Assembly: GCA_023428885.1 (NCBI GenBank)
Contig: JAEYWQ010000361.1
Location: 1-31,249 of the forward strand
Direction of reading: 5' to 3'
Length of the DNA stretch: 31,249 nucleotides
DNA from: Bacillota bacterium
GTDB taxonomy: Bacteria > Bacillota > Clostridia > Lachnospirales > Lachnospiraceae
This document shows, one piece after another, positions 1-7,077 of the stretch; the stretch's first letter is position 1; the number at the start of each line of letters is the position of its first letter. Both the position numbers and the translations under genes were made by a program. The notes beneath the pieces were generated by a model. It was given only the letters and a program-made list of their open reading frames with translations, searched no databases and was not told where the DNA came from.

Positions 1-1905
1 GTATAAAACCGTGTTATAGCTGTCAGGATCCAAACGCTTATTAAATACTGTGATATCCGTTGACATACCACCAGTATGAATATTCATTTCATTTGCTAAT
101 TCTGAAAATGAATAGTTTGTCGTATCAATATATCCTAGAAGTGTAGAGAATAGGCTTACATAAGCTACCAGTTCTGTTGGTACTACACTTAAGTCAAACA
201 TACACTTAATATAGGCAATCTCATTGGTAAACACTTCATGATGAAGGACTGGAACCTGCTCTACATGTTTCACATCATTATAAAGTTTAGGTGCTTCCTT
301 GGTGATATCTTCACGTCCCAATAAAGGAATCTTTTCTAACTCTTCCTGGGTAGATGGAGTCTCTTGAAATACTAAGAGCTTTTTGGTCGCAGCAATGATA
401 GCTTCCTTCTGCTCATCACTTAGGCTGTTTTTATAAGCTTCCAATTTAACACGTAATTCTTCGTCCTTCTTTGCTGTCAAACCTCTCTGAGGTTTTAGCA
501 TGAGATAAGTTACGTGATTATTATTCAACAGATATTTCTTAATTAATTCTTCATAATAACCGCTAGAGATCTTCTCTCTAAGATTCTGAAAGATCTGATT
601 ACCATGCATCGTATTAAAGGCTTTCTTATCATCATATAGCCAGCATCCCATCATTGATAAGCCATATAATAAGCCCTTTGGAAATTGTCCAAAGTCTGCT
701 TCACGGTAGCGGAATTCTAAGAGATTGATTGCAGCTAAAAGAGACTTCTCATTAAGTCCTTCCTTTGCTATCTTTTCTAAGTTCTCACGAATAATTAAGA
801 CAAAGCGGTCCTGATCTTTGGTATTTGCATTCTTGGCTGTAATATTAAAAGTAGGTTGTAGAATCTCATTATCATAGCTACTTAAGATATCTTTACCAAT
901 ACCTGCATCGATCAATGCCTGCTTTAATGGCGCACCTGGGGAAGACAACAAGGCGGACTCAATTACTTGCATTGCAGTACACTCTTCCACATTGGAATAA
1001 TCCCCCACCACTGCATTAAATGTGAGGTAGGTGTTATCCTCTTCTGACTCAGAGTCACTTAAGGAATAATAAGAGGTGATCTTCTTAGGTTCTGAAAAGG
1101 CAACTTGCATCTTAATCTCAGAGTCAACAATTACCTCATCAAAGTCACTTAAATAATTCTCATCAATCCATGTAAGCTTTTCTTCAATATCCATATTTCC
1201 ATACAAGTAGATATAACTGTTAGCTGGAGAATAGTATTTACGATGAAAATCTAGGTAATCCTCATAGGTTAAATCAGGTATATAATTAGGATCCCCTCCA
1301 GATTCTACCCCATAAGCGGTATCAGGGAACAGGCTTGCTTGAACTTCACGGGCTAATTGAGATTCTGGAGATGAGAAAGCTCCCTTCATCTCACTATAAA
1401 CGATACCATTATATTTTAGTTCCCCAGCCTTATCTTCTAACTCATAATGCCAGCCTTCTTGTTCAAATATCTCACGGCGCTTATAAATATTTGGGTAGAA
1501 AACGGCATCCAAATAAACATGCATAAGATTCTGAAAATCTTTGTCATTACAGCTGGCAACTGGATATACCGTCTTATCTGAGTATGTCATTGCATTTAAA
1601 AAGGTATTTAACGACCCCTTGGCTAATTCAATAAAAGGATCTTTTGCAGGAAATGTCTTCGATCCACATAAAACAGTATGTTCAATAATATGTGCAACAC
1701 CTGTACTGTCCTTAGGTGGCGTACGGAATCCTATCATAAATACCTTGTTATCATCCTCATTCGATACCACGCAAATTCTTGCTTTCGACTTTTTATGACG
1801 ATAAACCAAACCAACACTGTTACTATCCTTTAGTACTTCTTCGTACTCCAATTGATAAGCGGATAAATCCTTCACTTCTTCACTAGACTTAATACTTTTT
1901 GCCAT
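1..1905 (-). CDS. M16C family zinc metallopeptidase (PreP/Cym1-like), partial
   Basis: The reading frame is open from an ATG at 1905 to the left edge, 635 codons; the stop lies outside. About 60 residues in, the inverted zinc motif HxxEH is seen as VAHIIEHTVLCGS, followed by KDPFIELAKGSLNTFLNAMTY, the classic N-terminal signature of the insulinase/presequence-protease class. Family members are roughly 970 residues and degrade short unfolded peptides inside a closed two-half chamber, so about two thirds is present and the C-terminal half is missing. There is no signal peptide, suggesting a cytoplasmic enzyme. The start is supported by AGGAG 8 nt upstream. The gene is transcribed alone in this window, divergently from the cold-shock gene. 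Family assignment is firm; the physiological substrate is unknown. Confidence 0.93.
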   Translation of the reverse strand, partial: MAKSIKSSEEVKDLSAYQLEYEEVLKDSNSVGLVYRHKKSKARICVVSNEDDNKVFMIGFRTPPKDSTGVAHIIEHTVLCGSKTFPAKDPFIELAKGSLNTFLNAMTYSDKTVYPVASCNDKDFQNLMHVYLDAVFYPNIYKRREIFEQEGWHYELEDKAGELKYNGIVYSEMKGAFSSPESQLAREVQASLFPDTAYGVESGGDPNYIPDLTYEDYLDFHRKYYSPANSYIYLYGNMDIEEKLTWIDENYLSDFDEVIVDSEIKMQVAFSEPKKITSYYSLSDSESEEDNTYLTFNAVVGDYSNVEECTAMQVIESALLSSPGAPLKQALIDAGIGKDILSSYDNEILQPTFNITAKNANTKDQDRFVLIIRENLEKIAKEGLNEKSLLAAINLLEFRYREADFGQFPKGLLYGLSMMGCWLYDDKKAFNTMHGNQIFQNLREKISSGYYEELIKKYLLNNNHVTYLMLKPQRGLTAKKDEELRVKLEAYKNSLSDEQKEAIIAATKKLLVFQETPSTQEELEKIPLLGREDITKEAPKLYNDVKHVEQVPVLHHEVFTNEIAYIKCMFDLSVVPTELVAYVSLFSTLLGYIDTTNYSFSELANEMNIHTGGMSTDITVFNKRLDPDSYNTVLY

Positions 1906-1950
1906 TATAGCTTCTCCTATTTTCTAAGTTTGCGTATATGTTAGTGTATC

Positions 1951-1977
1951 ATTATAAAACATGAATTATTCTGTCAC
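1951..1977 (-). promoter_or_regulatory. Possible sigma-A promoter of the M16C peptidase
   Basis: On the minus strand a perfect TATAAT (1951-1956) is preceded by GTGACA (1972-1977) at a rather short 15 bp. The -35 lies inside an 8-bp direct repeat (GACAGAAT twice, 11 bp apart, 1968-1986). It would give a leader of about 40 nt. Confidence 0.45.
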
Positions 1978-2249
1978 GATTCTGTCTTGCGACTTCATCG
2001 TAACAAATCTATATTGTTATTTTCTTGTTAAAGACCAAACTAACAACATCTGCCAATAATTATAGCATACTCTATACGCCTTGTCATATAAAAACTCAAC
2101 TTATTGCTTAACTATTCGATAAACTTTTGACAAATATCCTTAATTACTATGAATTTTCTTAAAAATTTTATTATTACATAGTATTTAATCAATGGTATGA
2201 ATTTTGGCTACAATTATAGCAAAAAAAGTATATAAATATGAAAGACAAA

Positions 2250-2278
2250 TTGACAAATTATTAATAATATGTTAAATT
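2250..2278 (+). promoter_or_regulatory. Promoter of the cold-shock gene
   Basis: TTGACA (2250-2255), 17 bp, then TAAATT (2273-2278) with a TG one base upstream (extended -10). Predicted start near 2285. The leader would be only about 50 nt, opening with a 6-bp hairpin (ATTATC/GATAAT, 2287-2303). The rest of the 1906-2334 gap is AT-rich, and I see no gene in it. Confidence 0.65.
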
Positions 2279-2334
2279 AATCATAGATTATCCTAGAGAT
2301 AATTGCAACATTACATAGTTTCAGGAGGCACTTT

Positions 2335-2535
2335 ATGAAAAAGGGTACAGTTAAATGGTTTAATGCGAAAAAGGGATTCGGATTTATTTCTGATGAAGAG
2401 GGAAATGACGTATTTGTTCATTTTTCAGCATTAAATATGGACGGATTCAAAGTTCTTGAAGAAGGCGAAGCTGTTGCTTTCGACGTTGTAGAAGGCGAAA
2501 AAGGACCACAGGCAGCTAACGTAACAAAGTTATAA
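2335..2535 (+). CDS. Cold-shock protein, CspA family
   Basis: The product has 66 residues, the normal size of a single cold-shock domain. Both RNA-binding motifs are present: RNP1 KGFGFI (about residues 13-18) and RNP2 VFVHF (about 26-30). The start MKKGTVKWFN and the C-terminal GPQAANV are typical. These cytoplasmic OB-fold proteins bind single-stranded RNA/DNA and melt RNA structure. AGGAGG lies 6 nt before the ATG (2323-2328). The gene is monocistronic, with its own promoter and a hairpin terminator, and converges on the DUF4870 gene. Which Csp paralogue it is (cspA, cspB or another) cannot be told from the sequence. Confidence 0.96.
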   Translation: MKKGTVKWFNAKKGFGFISDEEGNDVFVHFSALNMDGFKVLEEGEAVAFDVVEGEKGPQAANVTKL

Positions 2536-2591
2536 TCAGAAAAAATCCGCTTTTTATAGAAATATAGTAAAGTCAGATTAAAGGTTGTAAC

Positions 2592-2631
2592 AAAAAAGAG
2601 ATGTAGCATAAATGTGCAACATCTCTTTTTT
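2592..2631 (+). terminator. Terminator of the cold-shock gene
   Basis: A stem of 2592-2604 with 2619-2631 (AAAAAAGAGATGT paired to its complement) ends in a T run. It sits about 57 nt after the csp stop codon. Confidence 0.8.
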
Positions 2632-2633
2632 AT

Positions 2634-2665
2634 TGCATTGGAAATTCATCAGAATTTCCAATGCA
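2634..2665. repeat. Perfect 14-bp inverted repeat between two terminators
   Basis: TGCATTGGAAATTC (2634-2647) and its exact reverse complement (2652-2665) enclose a 4-nt loop. On the plus strand it is followed by an A run, so it is not a canonical plus-strand terminator. It lies between the csp terminator and the minus-strand terminator of the DUF4870 gene. Confidence 0.7.
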
Positions 2666-2666
2666 G

Positions 2667-2698
2667 AAAAAAAAGGAACCAGATTGCTCTGATTCCTT
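2667..2698 (-). terminator. Terminator of the DUF4870 gene
   Basis: On the minus strand an 11-bp stem (2688-2698 with 2673-2683, one G-U pair) with a 4-nt loop is followed by eight U (2667-2674 as A on plus). It begins just after the stop codon at 2704. Confidence 0.85.
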
Positions 2699-2703
2699 CT
2701 ATG

Positions 2704-3306
2704 TTAATTTAAAAATGTAAGTTTATTAGCAAACTTTCCAATGAATGGGATTTCTTTTGCTTTACCTTGAATTGCGTTGATAATCCCAAGAATAGCAAAT
2801 GCCCAAATGCAAAGGTGGACAATCCATACTAAAAATGTAACGATTGCAGGAGTAGCACCATAAATTGTTTCACCGAACCAAATCACTCTTTTTCTTGTGA
2901 CTAAACTTATTATAGTTCCTAGAAATGACCAAGCTAGTTGTGCACAAATTACTAGAAACGCTTGCTTCACATGGAATTTTGTAAATGGTGAATGTTTTCC
3001 TGCAAAGAATGGGATTAACCACAGTAGCCCAATATAAGAGAGCATTGCAAGAATCTTGTTATCAGCAATATCAGCAGGATTATATTGTGCTGTCGTGTCA
3101 GCGGTATTCAAAAACGCGGGTCCGTTGGCTCCAAATCCTTGTTGTCCATTCCCTTGATAATTAGCTTGGTTATTCATTTGTGAATACCCTGTCTGTGTGT
3201 TTCCAGCCTGTTGTGTATCAGTTGCTCCTGCTACATTGTTGCCGCAACTTGGACAAAACTTAACGCCTTCGGCCACCTGAGTACCACATTTACTACAGAA
3301 TGCCAT
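2704..3306 (-). CDS. Zinc-ribbon DUF4870-type membrane protein
   Basis: The product has 200 residues from the ATG at 3306. The N-terminus is a zinc ribbon with two CxxC pairs (FCSKCG and FCPSCG, about residues 3-21). A Gln/Asn/Gly-rich linker (about 30-75) follows, then three hydrophobic segments with the Tic20/DUF4870 look (KILAMLSYIGLLWLIPFFAG, then KFHVKQAFLVICAQLAWSF, then a C-terminal pair ending near IINAIQGKAKEIPFIGK). The reading frame extends five codons further to a TTG, but that TTG overlaps the GGAGG (3315-3319) that serves the ATG, so the ATG is the start. Function is unknown; zinc-ribbon/DUF4870 fusions are common in clostridia. Inferred location is the inner membrane, with the ribbon on the cytoplasmic side. 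Confidence 0.8.
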   Translation of the reverse strand: MAFCSKCGTQVAEGVKFCPSCGNNVAGATDTQQAGNTQTGYSQMNNQANYQGNGQQGFGANGPAFLNTADTTAQYNPADIADNKILAMLSYIGLLWLIPFFAGKHSPFTKFHVKQAFLVICAQLAWSFLGTIISLVTRKRVIWFGETIYGATPAIVTFLVWIVHLCIWAFAILGIINAIQGKAKEIPFIGKFANKLTFLN

Positions 3307-3358
3307 ATCCTTTACCTCCAATTAAATATTGGTTCATCTTACCAACCTGAACATAATA

Positions 3359-3387
3359 ATTATAACGAAACTACCTCATAAAGACAA
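3359..3387 (-). promoter_or_regulatory. Promoter of the DUF4870 gene
   Basis: On the minus strand TTGTCT (3382-3387), 17 bp, then a perfect TATAAT (3359-3364). It shows this gene is transcribed independently of purH upstream. Confidence 0.65.
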
Positions 3388-3476
3388 GAATATTTTCACA
3401 CTATTTATATTGTGGTAATATTTCCTTTAGCGTGACTGTTCAGTTTCCTAAGGCTAAATTATCTGTAAACACTGAT

Positions 3477-5042
3477 TTAGTGTTTGAAATGTCTCATACC
3501 TGTAAATACCATTGCAATTCCATATTCATTACACTTTTGAATGGAATCTTCATCACGAATGGATCCACCTGGCTGAATAATAGCAGTGATTCCTGCCTTA
3601 TGAGCAGCTTCCACACAATCATCAAATGGGAAAAACGCATCAGATGCAAGAACAGCTCCTTTGGTAGCATCCTCAGCAATTAATTCTGCAGCGTGATCGA
3701 TTGCCTGCACAGTAGACCAAACGCGGCTTACCTGACCTGGTCCAATACCAACGGTTTGCTTATCTTTTGCAATCGCTATACCATTGGATTTTACAAATTT
3801 CACTACCTTCCAAGCAAATCTTAGATCTTCCATTTCTTTTTCGCTTGGAGCTTTCTTAGTTACTACCTTTAGCTCATCTTCTTCTAGTAACTTGCTATCG
3901 ATTGTTTGCACAATCAAACCACCGTTCACTTTCTTTAAATCATAAGCATTCTCATTCTGTGGAACTTCAATATCGCTCAACTCTAAGATACGAATATTTT
4001 TCTTGCTAGAAAACAACTCAAGTGCTTCCTTGGTATACTTCGGTGCAACGACTACCTCTAAGAATACACCTTTCATCTTTTCCGCTAGCTCCAAGGTAAC
4101 CTCACGATTCACAACAACAATACCACCGTAGATAGAAACTTTATCTGCCCCAAATGCTTTATCCCAAGCTAGCAAGATATCTTCATCGCTACCAACACCG
4201 CAAGGATTTCCATGCTTACATGCAACTACCGTTGGCTCTGTGAATTCTTTTAATAACTCCAATGCACCATTGGTATCATTGATGTTGTTGAAGGATAACT
4301 CTTTCCCATTTAATTGAATCGCATCCGTGATAGAACCCTTCTTCTTTCCAATCTCACGGTAAAATGCTGCTTTTTGATGCGGATTTTCACCATAACGCAT
4401 ATCTTGAACCTTCTCAAAGGTCATAGTCAACATATCAGGAAGGTCATGATCTTTTCTTTCTTGCCTAATATAGTTAGAAATCATCGTGTCATAATTGGAT
4501 GTATGAATAAATACTTTCTGCATCAAATAGAACTTGGTATCCAAAGAAACCTGCTTATTCTCTTTTAACTCTTTGATCACAGTCCCATAATCAGCAGGGT
4601 CAGTTACAACAGCTACATCCTGATAATTTTTTGCAGCGGAGCGTAACATAGTTGGTCCACCAATATCAATATTCTCAACTGCTTCTTCTCTTGTAACGCC
4701 TTCCTTTAAAACTGTTGCCTTGAATGGATATAGATTAACTACCACAATATCAATTGTTTCAATGTTTAAGTCTGCAAGCTGCTTCATATGACTTTCATTG
4801 CTTCTAATTGCTAATAAACCTGCATGCACAATTGGATGAAGTGTCTTAACACGTCCGTCTAAACATTCTGGGAATCCTGTAAGCTCAGAAATCTCCATGG
4901 CTGGTACACCCTCGGCCTTAAGCTTGCTATAGGTACCTCCAGTTGATATGATTTCAACACCTAGTGATACCAATTCCTGTGCAAATTCAACGATTCCTGT
5001 TTTGTCTGAAACACTGATTAATGCTCTCATCTTTGATTCCAT
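3477..5042 (-). CDS. purH: Bifunctional AICAR formyltransferase/IMP cyclohydrolase
   Basis: PurH catalyses the last two steps of IMP synthesis: 10-formyl-THF formylates AICAR (ZMP), then FAICAR is cyclised. The 521 residues match the normal length. The cyclohydrolase domain (about 1-150) shows STGGTYSKL (33-41), GRVKTLHP (63-70) and IDIGGPTMLRSAAKN (125-139). The transformylase domain follows with RYGENPHQ (216-223), the catalytic pair K276-H277 in CKHGNPCGVG, and ends in TGMRHFKH. An ATG at codon 5 is an alternative start; AAAGGA lies just before the first. The gene stands alone, not in a pur operon, and its leader is a ZTP riboswitch, which senses the phosphorylated forms of this enzyme's own substrate. 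The next gene downstream has its own promoter. Confidence 0.98.
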   Translation of the reverse strand: MESKMRALISVSDKTGIVEFAQELVSLGVEIISTGGTYSKLKAEGVPAMEISELTGFPECLDGRVKTLHPIVHAGLLAIRSNESHMKQLADLNIETIDIVVVNLYPFKATVLKEGVTREEAVENIDIGGPTMLRSAAKNYQDVAVVTDPADYGTVIKELKENKQVSLDTKFYLMQKVFIHTSNYDTMISNYIRQERKDHDLPDMLTMTFEKVQDMRYGENPHQKAAFYREIGKKKGSITDAIQLNGKELSFNNINDTNGALELLKEFTEPTVVACKHGNPCGVGSDEDILLAWDKAFGADKVSIYGGIVVVNREVTLELAEKMKGVFLEVVVAPKYTKEALELFSSKKNIRILELSDIEVPQNENAYDLKKVNGGLIVQTIDSKLLEEDELKVVTKKAPSEKEMEDLRFAWKVVKFVKSNGIAIAKDKQTVGIGPGQVSRVWSTVQAIDHAAELIAEDATKGAVLASDAFFPFDDCVEAAHKAGITAIIQPGGSIRDEDSIQKCNEYGIAMVFTGMRHFKH

Positions 5043-5082
5043 CCTTTCCTTTCATTAAGAAATTTAATAAAGAAATATATCA

Positions 5083-5111
5083 GAACAAAGTGTGTATGGC
5101 GCACTTTGTTC
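5083..5111 (-). other. 10-bp hairpin in the purH leader
   Basis: GAACAAAGTG and CACTTTGTTC pair perfectly across a 9-nt loop. On the minus strand it follows the riboswitch terminator and precedes the purH ribosome site. An alternative GGCGC/GCGCC pairing overlaps it and is mutually exclusive with it. No proper U run follows, so it is not an obvious terminator. Confidence 0.5.
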
Positions 5112-5162
5112 AGCGCCGACCGGGTGTCGCAGTATTTGTTTTCCTTACCGGGTCGTGTGCAT

Positions 5163-5298
5163 AAAAAAACCACCTGAACAACTCCCTACAAGATGTAGAA
5201 ACATCTTATATGGTGGTTGCCCAGGCGGTCGGCTTATCTTATTAATGTACTCCCTGTGGGTCAATCCCACGAACAGTGTTACTGTCTTTCCGCCAGTC
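5163..5298 (-). ncRNA. ZTP (pfl) riboswitch with terminator platform
   Basis: On the minus strand the aptamer begins GACTGGCGG (5298-5290) and ends with the hallmark CCGCCTGGGCA (5228-5218); GGCGG and CCGCC pair as the closing helix. Inner hairpins ACAGT/ACTGT and GTGGG/CCCAC are visible. The expression platform is clear: the aptamer 3' strand (5216-5228) can instead pair over 13 positions, three of them G-U, with 5170-5182, followed by seven U (5163-5169), forming an intrinsic terminator. ZTP or ZMP binding should hold the aptamer and prevent termination, so purH turns on when 10-formyl-THF is short. This class is known upstream of purH and one-carbon genes. Confidence 0.93.
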
Positions 5299-5310
5299 AT
5301 ACATAAGTAA

Positions 5311-5339
5311 AGTGTACAATATTTTATGATACTTTGCAA
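5311..5339 (-). promoter_or_regulatory. Promoter of the purH leader
   Basis: On the minus strand TTGCAA (5334-5339), 17 bp, then TACACT (5311-5316). Predicted start near 5304, just before the aptamer, which supports the placement. Confidence 0.55.
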
Positions 5340-5436
5340 TAAATAAATACTAATGCAATTTATAATGTAAGCATATAAATATTGCTTGAACTATAATACA
5401 AGTACGTGCATAAATATAACAAATTTGATGGAAGCC

Positions 5437-5465
5437 TTGACATTCCTTTGCACGAACTATAAAAT
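5437..5465 (+). promoter_or_regulatory. Promoter of the DHH phosphoesterase
   Basis: TTGACA (5437-5442), 17 bp, TAAAAT (5460-5465). It predicts a leader of about 32 nt. Confidence 0.8.
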
Positions 5466-5503
5466 CATCTTGTGTAAGTGAATAAATGAAAGGTATTTGA
5501 ACA

Positions 5504-6484
5504 ATGACGAAATTAGATGAATTAATACAATGTATTGAAAACCCTCACGTTTATGTTCAAATGCACAATTATCCCGACCAAGATGCCCTTGCCTCTGCTA
5601 TGGGCTTGCAAGCTTTACTTAGTGCCAGAGGTAAAAAATCTACCATAACATATCATGGTATTATCGATAAAGACAATACCTTAAAGATGATTGAACTACT
5701 AAAGATTCAGATTCATCCAGTAGAAACACTCACCATGAGGGAGGAGGATGAAATCATCATCGTTGATGGGCAGAAGGGTAATATCAATATGCAAGATATC
5801 ATTGGTAAGGAAATTGCCTGCATTGACCATCACCCAGCTCAGAATACAGATCAATATCGTTTTTATGATATCCGAAGCAATGTGGGGGCCTGTTCGTCAA
5901 TCATTGCTAGTTATTTTCTTGAGAATGAGATACCAATGACTACAGATGTTGCAACAGCACTGGTATATGGATTGAAGATGGACACCTCACAGATATCCAG
6001 AGGTGTTAGTAATCTTGATATAACTATGTTTGGTTACCTATTCCAACGTTCTGATCAAATAAAACTAAGAACCTTTGAAACCAGTAGCTTAAGGATAACA
6101 GATTTAAACAATTATCAAAAAGCCATCTCCGATTTAGAACTCTATGATTATATTGCAGTTTCGAATATTGGTAATGATTGTCCTGAAGCAATCATCGGCT
6201 CTGTCAATGACTTTCTTCTTTCCCTATCCGAAGTAGAATTCTCTGTTATTTACTCCTATCGGGCTGGAGGAATTAAGTTTTCCTTACGTAGCACACTTCC
6301 CTCGGTTGATGCAAGTGAAGTGATTCGCCAGGCACTGCATGATCTCGGTGATGGTGGAGGACATAACGATATGGCAGCGGGTTTCATTCCCAATGTCAAA
6401 AACGAGATAATTGCAGAAGACCTAGCAAATAAAGTGACCAAACGCATTATCTCCCTAGTTCAAGAGAAATGTGGTAATGAATAA
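5504..6484 (+). CDS. DHH/DHHA1 family phosphoesterase (NrnA-like)
   Basis: The 326 residues have the two-domain layout of NrnA-type nano-RNases and pAp phosphatases. DHH domain: NYPDQDALASAMG (about 23-35) is motif I, with Gln in place of the usual second Pro/Ser position; EIIIVDGQKG (about 83-92) supplies the second metal Asp; CIDHHP (about 106-111) is the DHH motif. The C-terminal DHHA1 domain has GGGHNDMAAGF (about 295-305). Such enzymes use manganese to degrade very short RNAs, pAp or cyclic dinucleotide products in the cytosol; which one is used here cannot be told. The start ATG has only a modest AAAGG upstream. The gene is monocistronic, with a strong promoter and a terminator overlapping its stop codon. 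Confidence 0.88.
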   Translation: MTKLDELIQCIENPHVYVQMHNYPDQDALASAMGLQALLSARGKKSTITYHGIIDKDNTLKMIELLKIQIHPVETLTMREEDEIIIVDGQKGNINMQDIIGKEIACIDHHPAQNTDQYRFYDIRSNVGACSSIIASYFLENEIPMTTDVATALVYGLKMDTSQISRGVSNLDITMFGYLFQRSDQIKLRTFETSSLRITDLNNYQKAISDLELYDYIAVSNIGNDCPEAIIGSVNDFLLSLSEVEFSVIYSYRAGGIKFSLRSTLPSVDASEVIRQALHDLGDGGGHNDMAAGFIPNVKNEIIAEDLANKVTKRIISLVQEKCGNE

Positions 6485-6519
6485 GGCTGTCTCATAGAAT
6501 ATGAGACAGCCTTAACTTT
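6482..6519 (+). terminator. Terminator overlapping the DHH gene stop codon
   Basis: A 15-bp perfect stem (6482-6496 with 6500-6514), loop GAA, then AACTTTATT. The TAA stop is the first part of the stem. The U run is weak, but the stem is very stable. Confidence 0.75.
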
Positions 6520-6612
6520 ATTCTTACGACTATCCTTTCGGCTATCGTATCTACTGATATTTATGGTTTTTCTTCTTGCCAAACAACTCGCACGATTGAA
6601 CTATATTGTTCT

Positions 6613-6963
6613 TTATTCAATAATTGCATCCTCAAAAGAATCAAATATATAGGATAACACTGGTGCCATTCCAACGAATTCACAACCGTAAGCGATTTGA
6701 CTTTCATCGAACTTGGAAGATCGTATGATTTTTACAACACAATAGAGCTTCGCGTCTTCTTTGCCTAATTGTATACATGCATTGAAGTAAAACCCTAATG
6801 GAAGATTACTACTTGATCGGAATCCTATTCCACTACGGGATATATCTACTACAGTAATTGGTGCATCAATATTCTGAACCGAAACATTATCTTGCTTAAA
6901 TAAAGATGAAATCTCCAAATTTAGCTCCACCTTCATCCTTTTATCACGTCTCTTTTCTTGCAC
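6613..6963 (-). CDS. PilZ domain protein, probable c-di-GMP receptor
   Basis: A single PilZ domain of 116 residues. Both ligand motifs are present: RxxxR as RRDKR near the N-terminus (residues 5-9) and DxSxxG as DISRSGIGF (about 41-49). PilZ domains bind cyclic di-GMP and act through partner proteins in motility, adhesion or exopolysaccharide control. No partner domain is fused and no diguanylate cyclase lies nearby, so the output is unknown. The start is GTG, well supported by GGAGGG 7 nt upstream (6971-6976). Three 10-bp repeats lie immediately upstream of that ribosome site. Confidence 0.87.
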   Translation of the reverse strand: MQEKRRDKRMKVELNLEISSLFKQDNVSVQNIDAPITVVDISRSGIGFRSSSNLPLGFYFNACIQLGKEDAKLYCVVKIIRSSKFDESQIAYGCEFVGMAPVLSYIFDSFEDAIIE

Positions 6964-6979
6964 GAATTAACCCTCCTTT

Positions 6980-7010
6980 ATTCCACCTTATTTCACCTAA
7001 TTTCACCAAA
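6980..7010 (-). repeat. Three 10-bp tandem repeats ahead of the PilZ gene
   Basis: On the minus strand: GGTGAAATTA, GGTGAAATAA, GGTGGAATAA, directly followed by the AAGGAGGG ribosome site. The repeat period equals one DNA helical turn. Confidence 0.6.
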
Positions 7011-7077
7011 TCTCTTTATCTATTATATATTCAATAAAGTGGAAAAAGCAATCTTTTTTTATTATTGCCAAAAGCCA

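Noticed and set aside
1906..2334. Riboswitch or long cold-shock leader before csp
   Set aside because: The best promoter gives a leader of about 50 nt and no known RNA motif is visible.
2418..2609. Open frame antisense to the cold-shock gene
   Set aside because: It overlaps a clear CspA gene and its terminator and has no ribosome site; a shadow of the real gene.
3467..3485. Hairpin AAACACT/AGTGTTT at the purH stop as a terminator
   Set aside because: Only 7 bp, and the minus strand after it has no U run; too weak to call.
7030..7077. Terminator after gatB
   Set aside because: Only a 5-6 bp stem (GCAAT/ATTGC) with a 12-nt A-rich loop before TTTTT; possible, but not strong enough to list as a feature.
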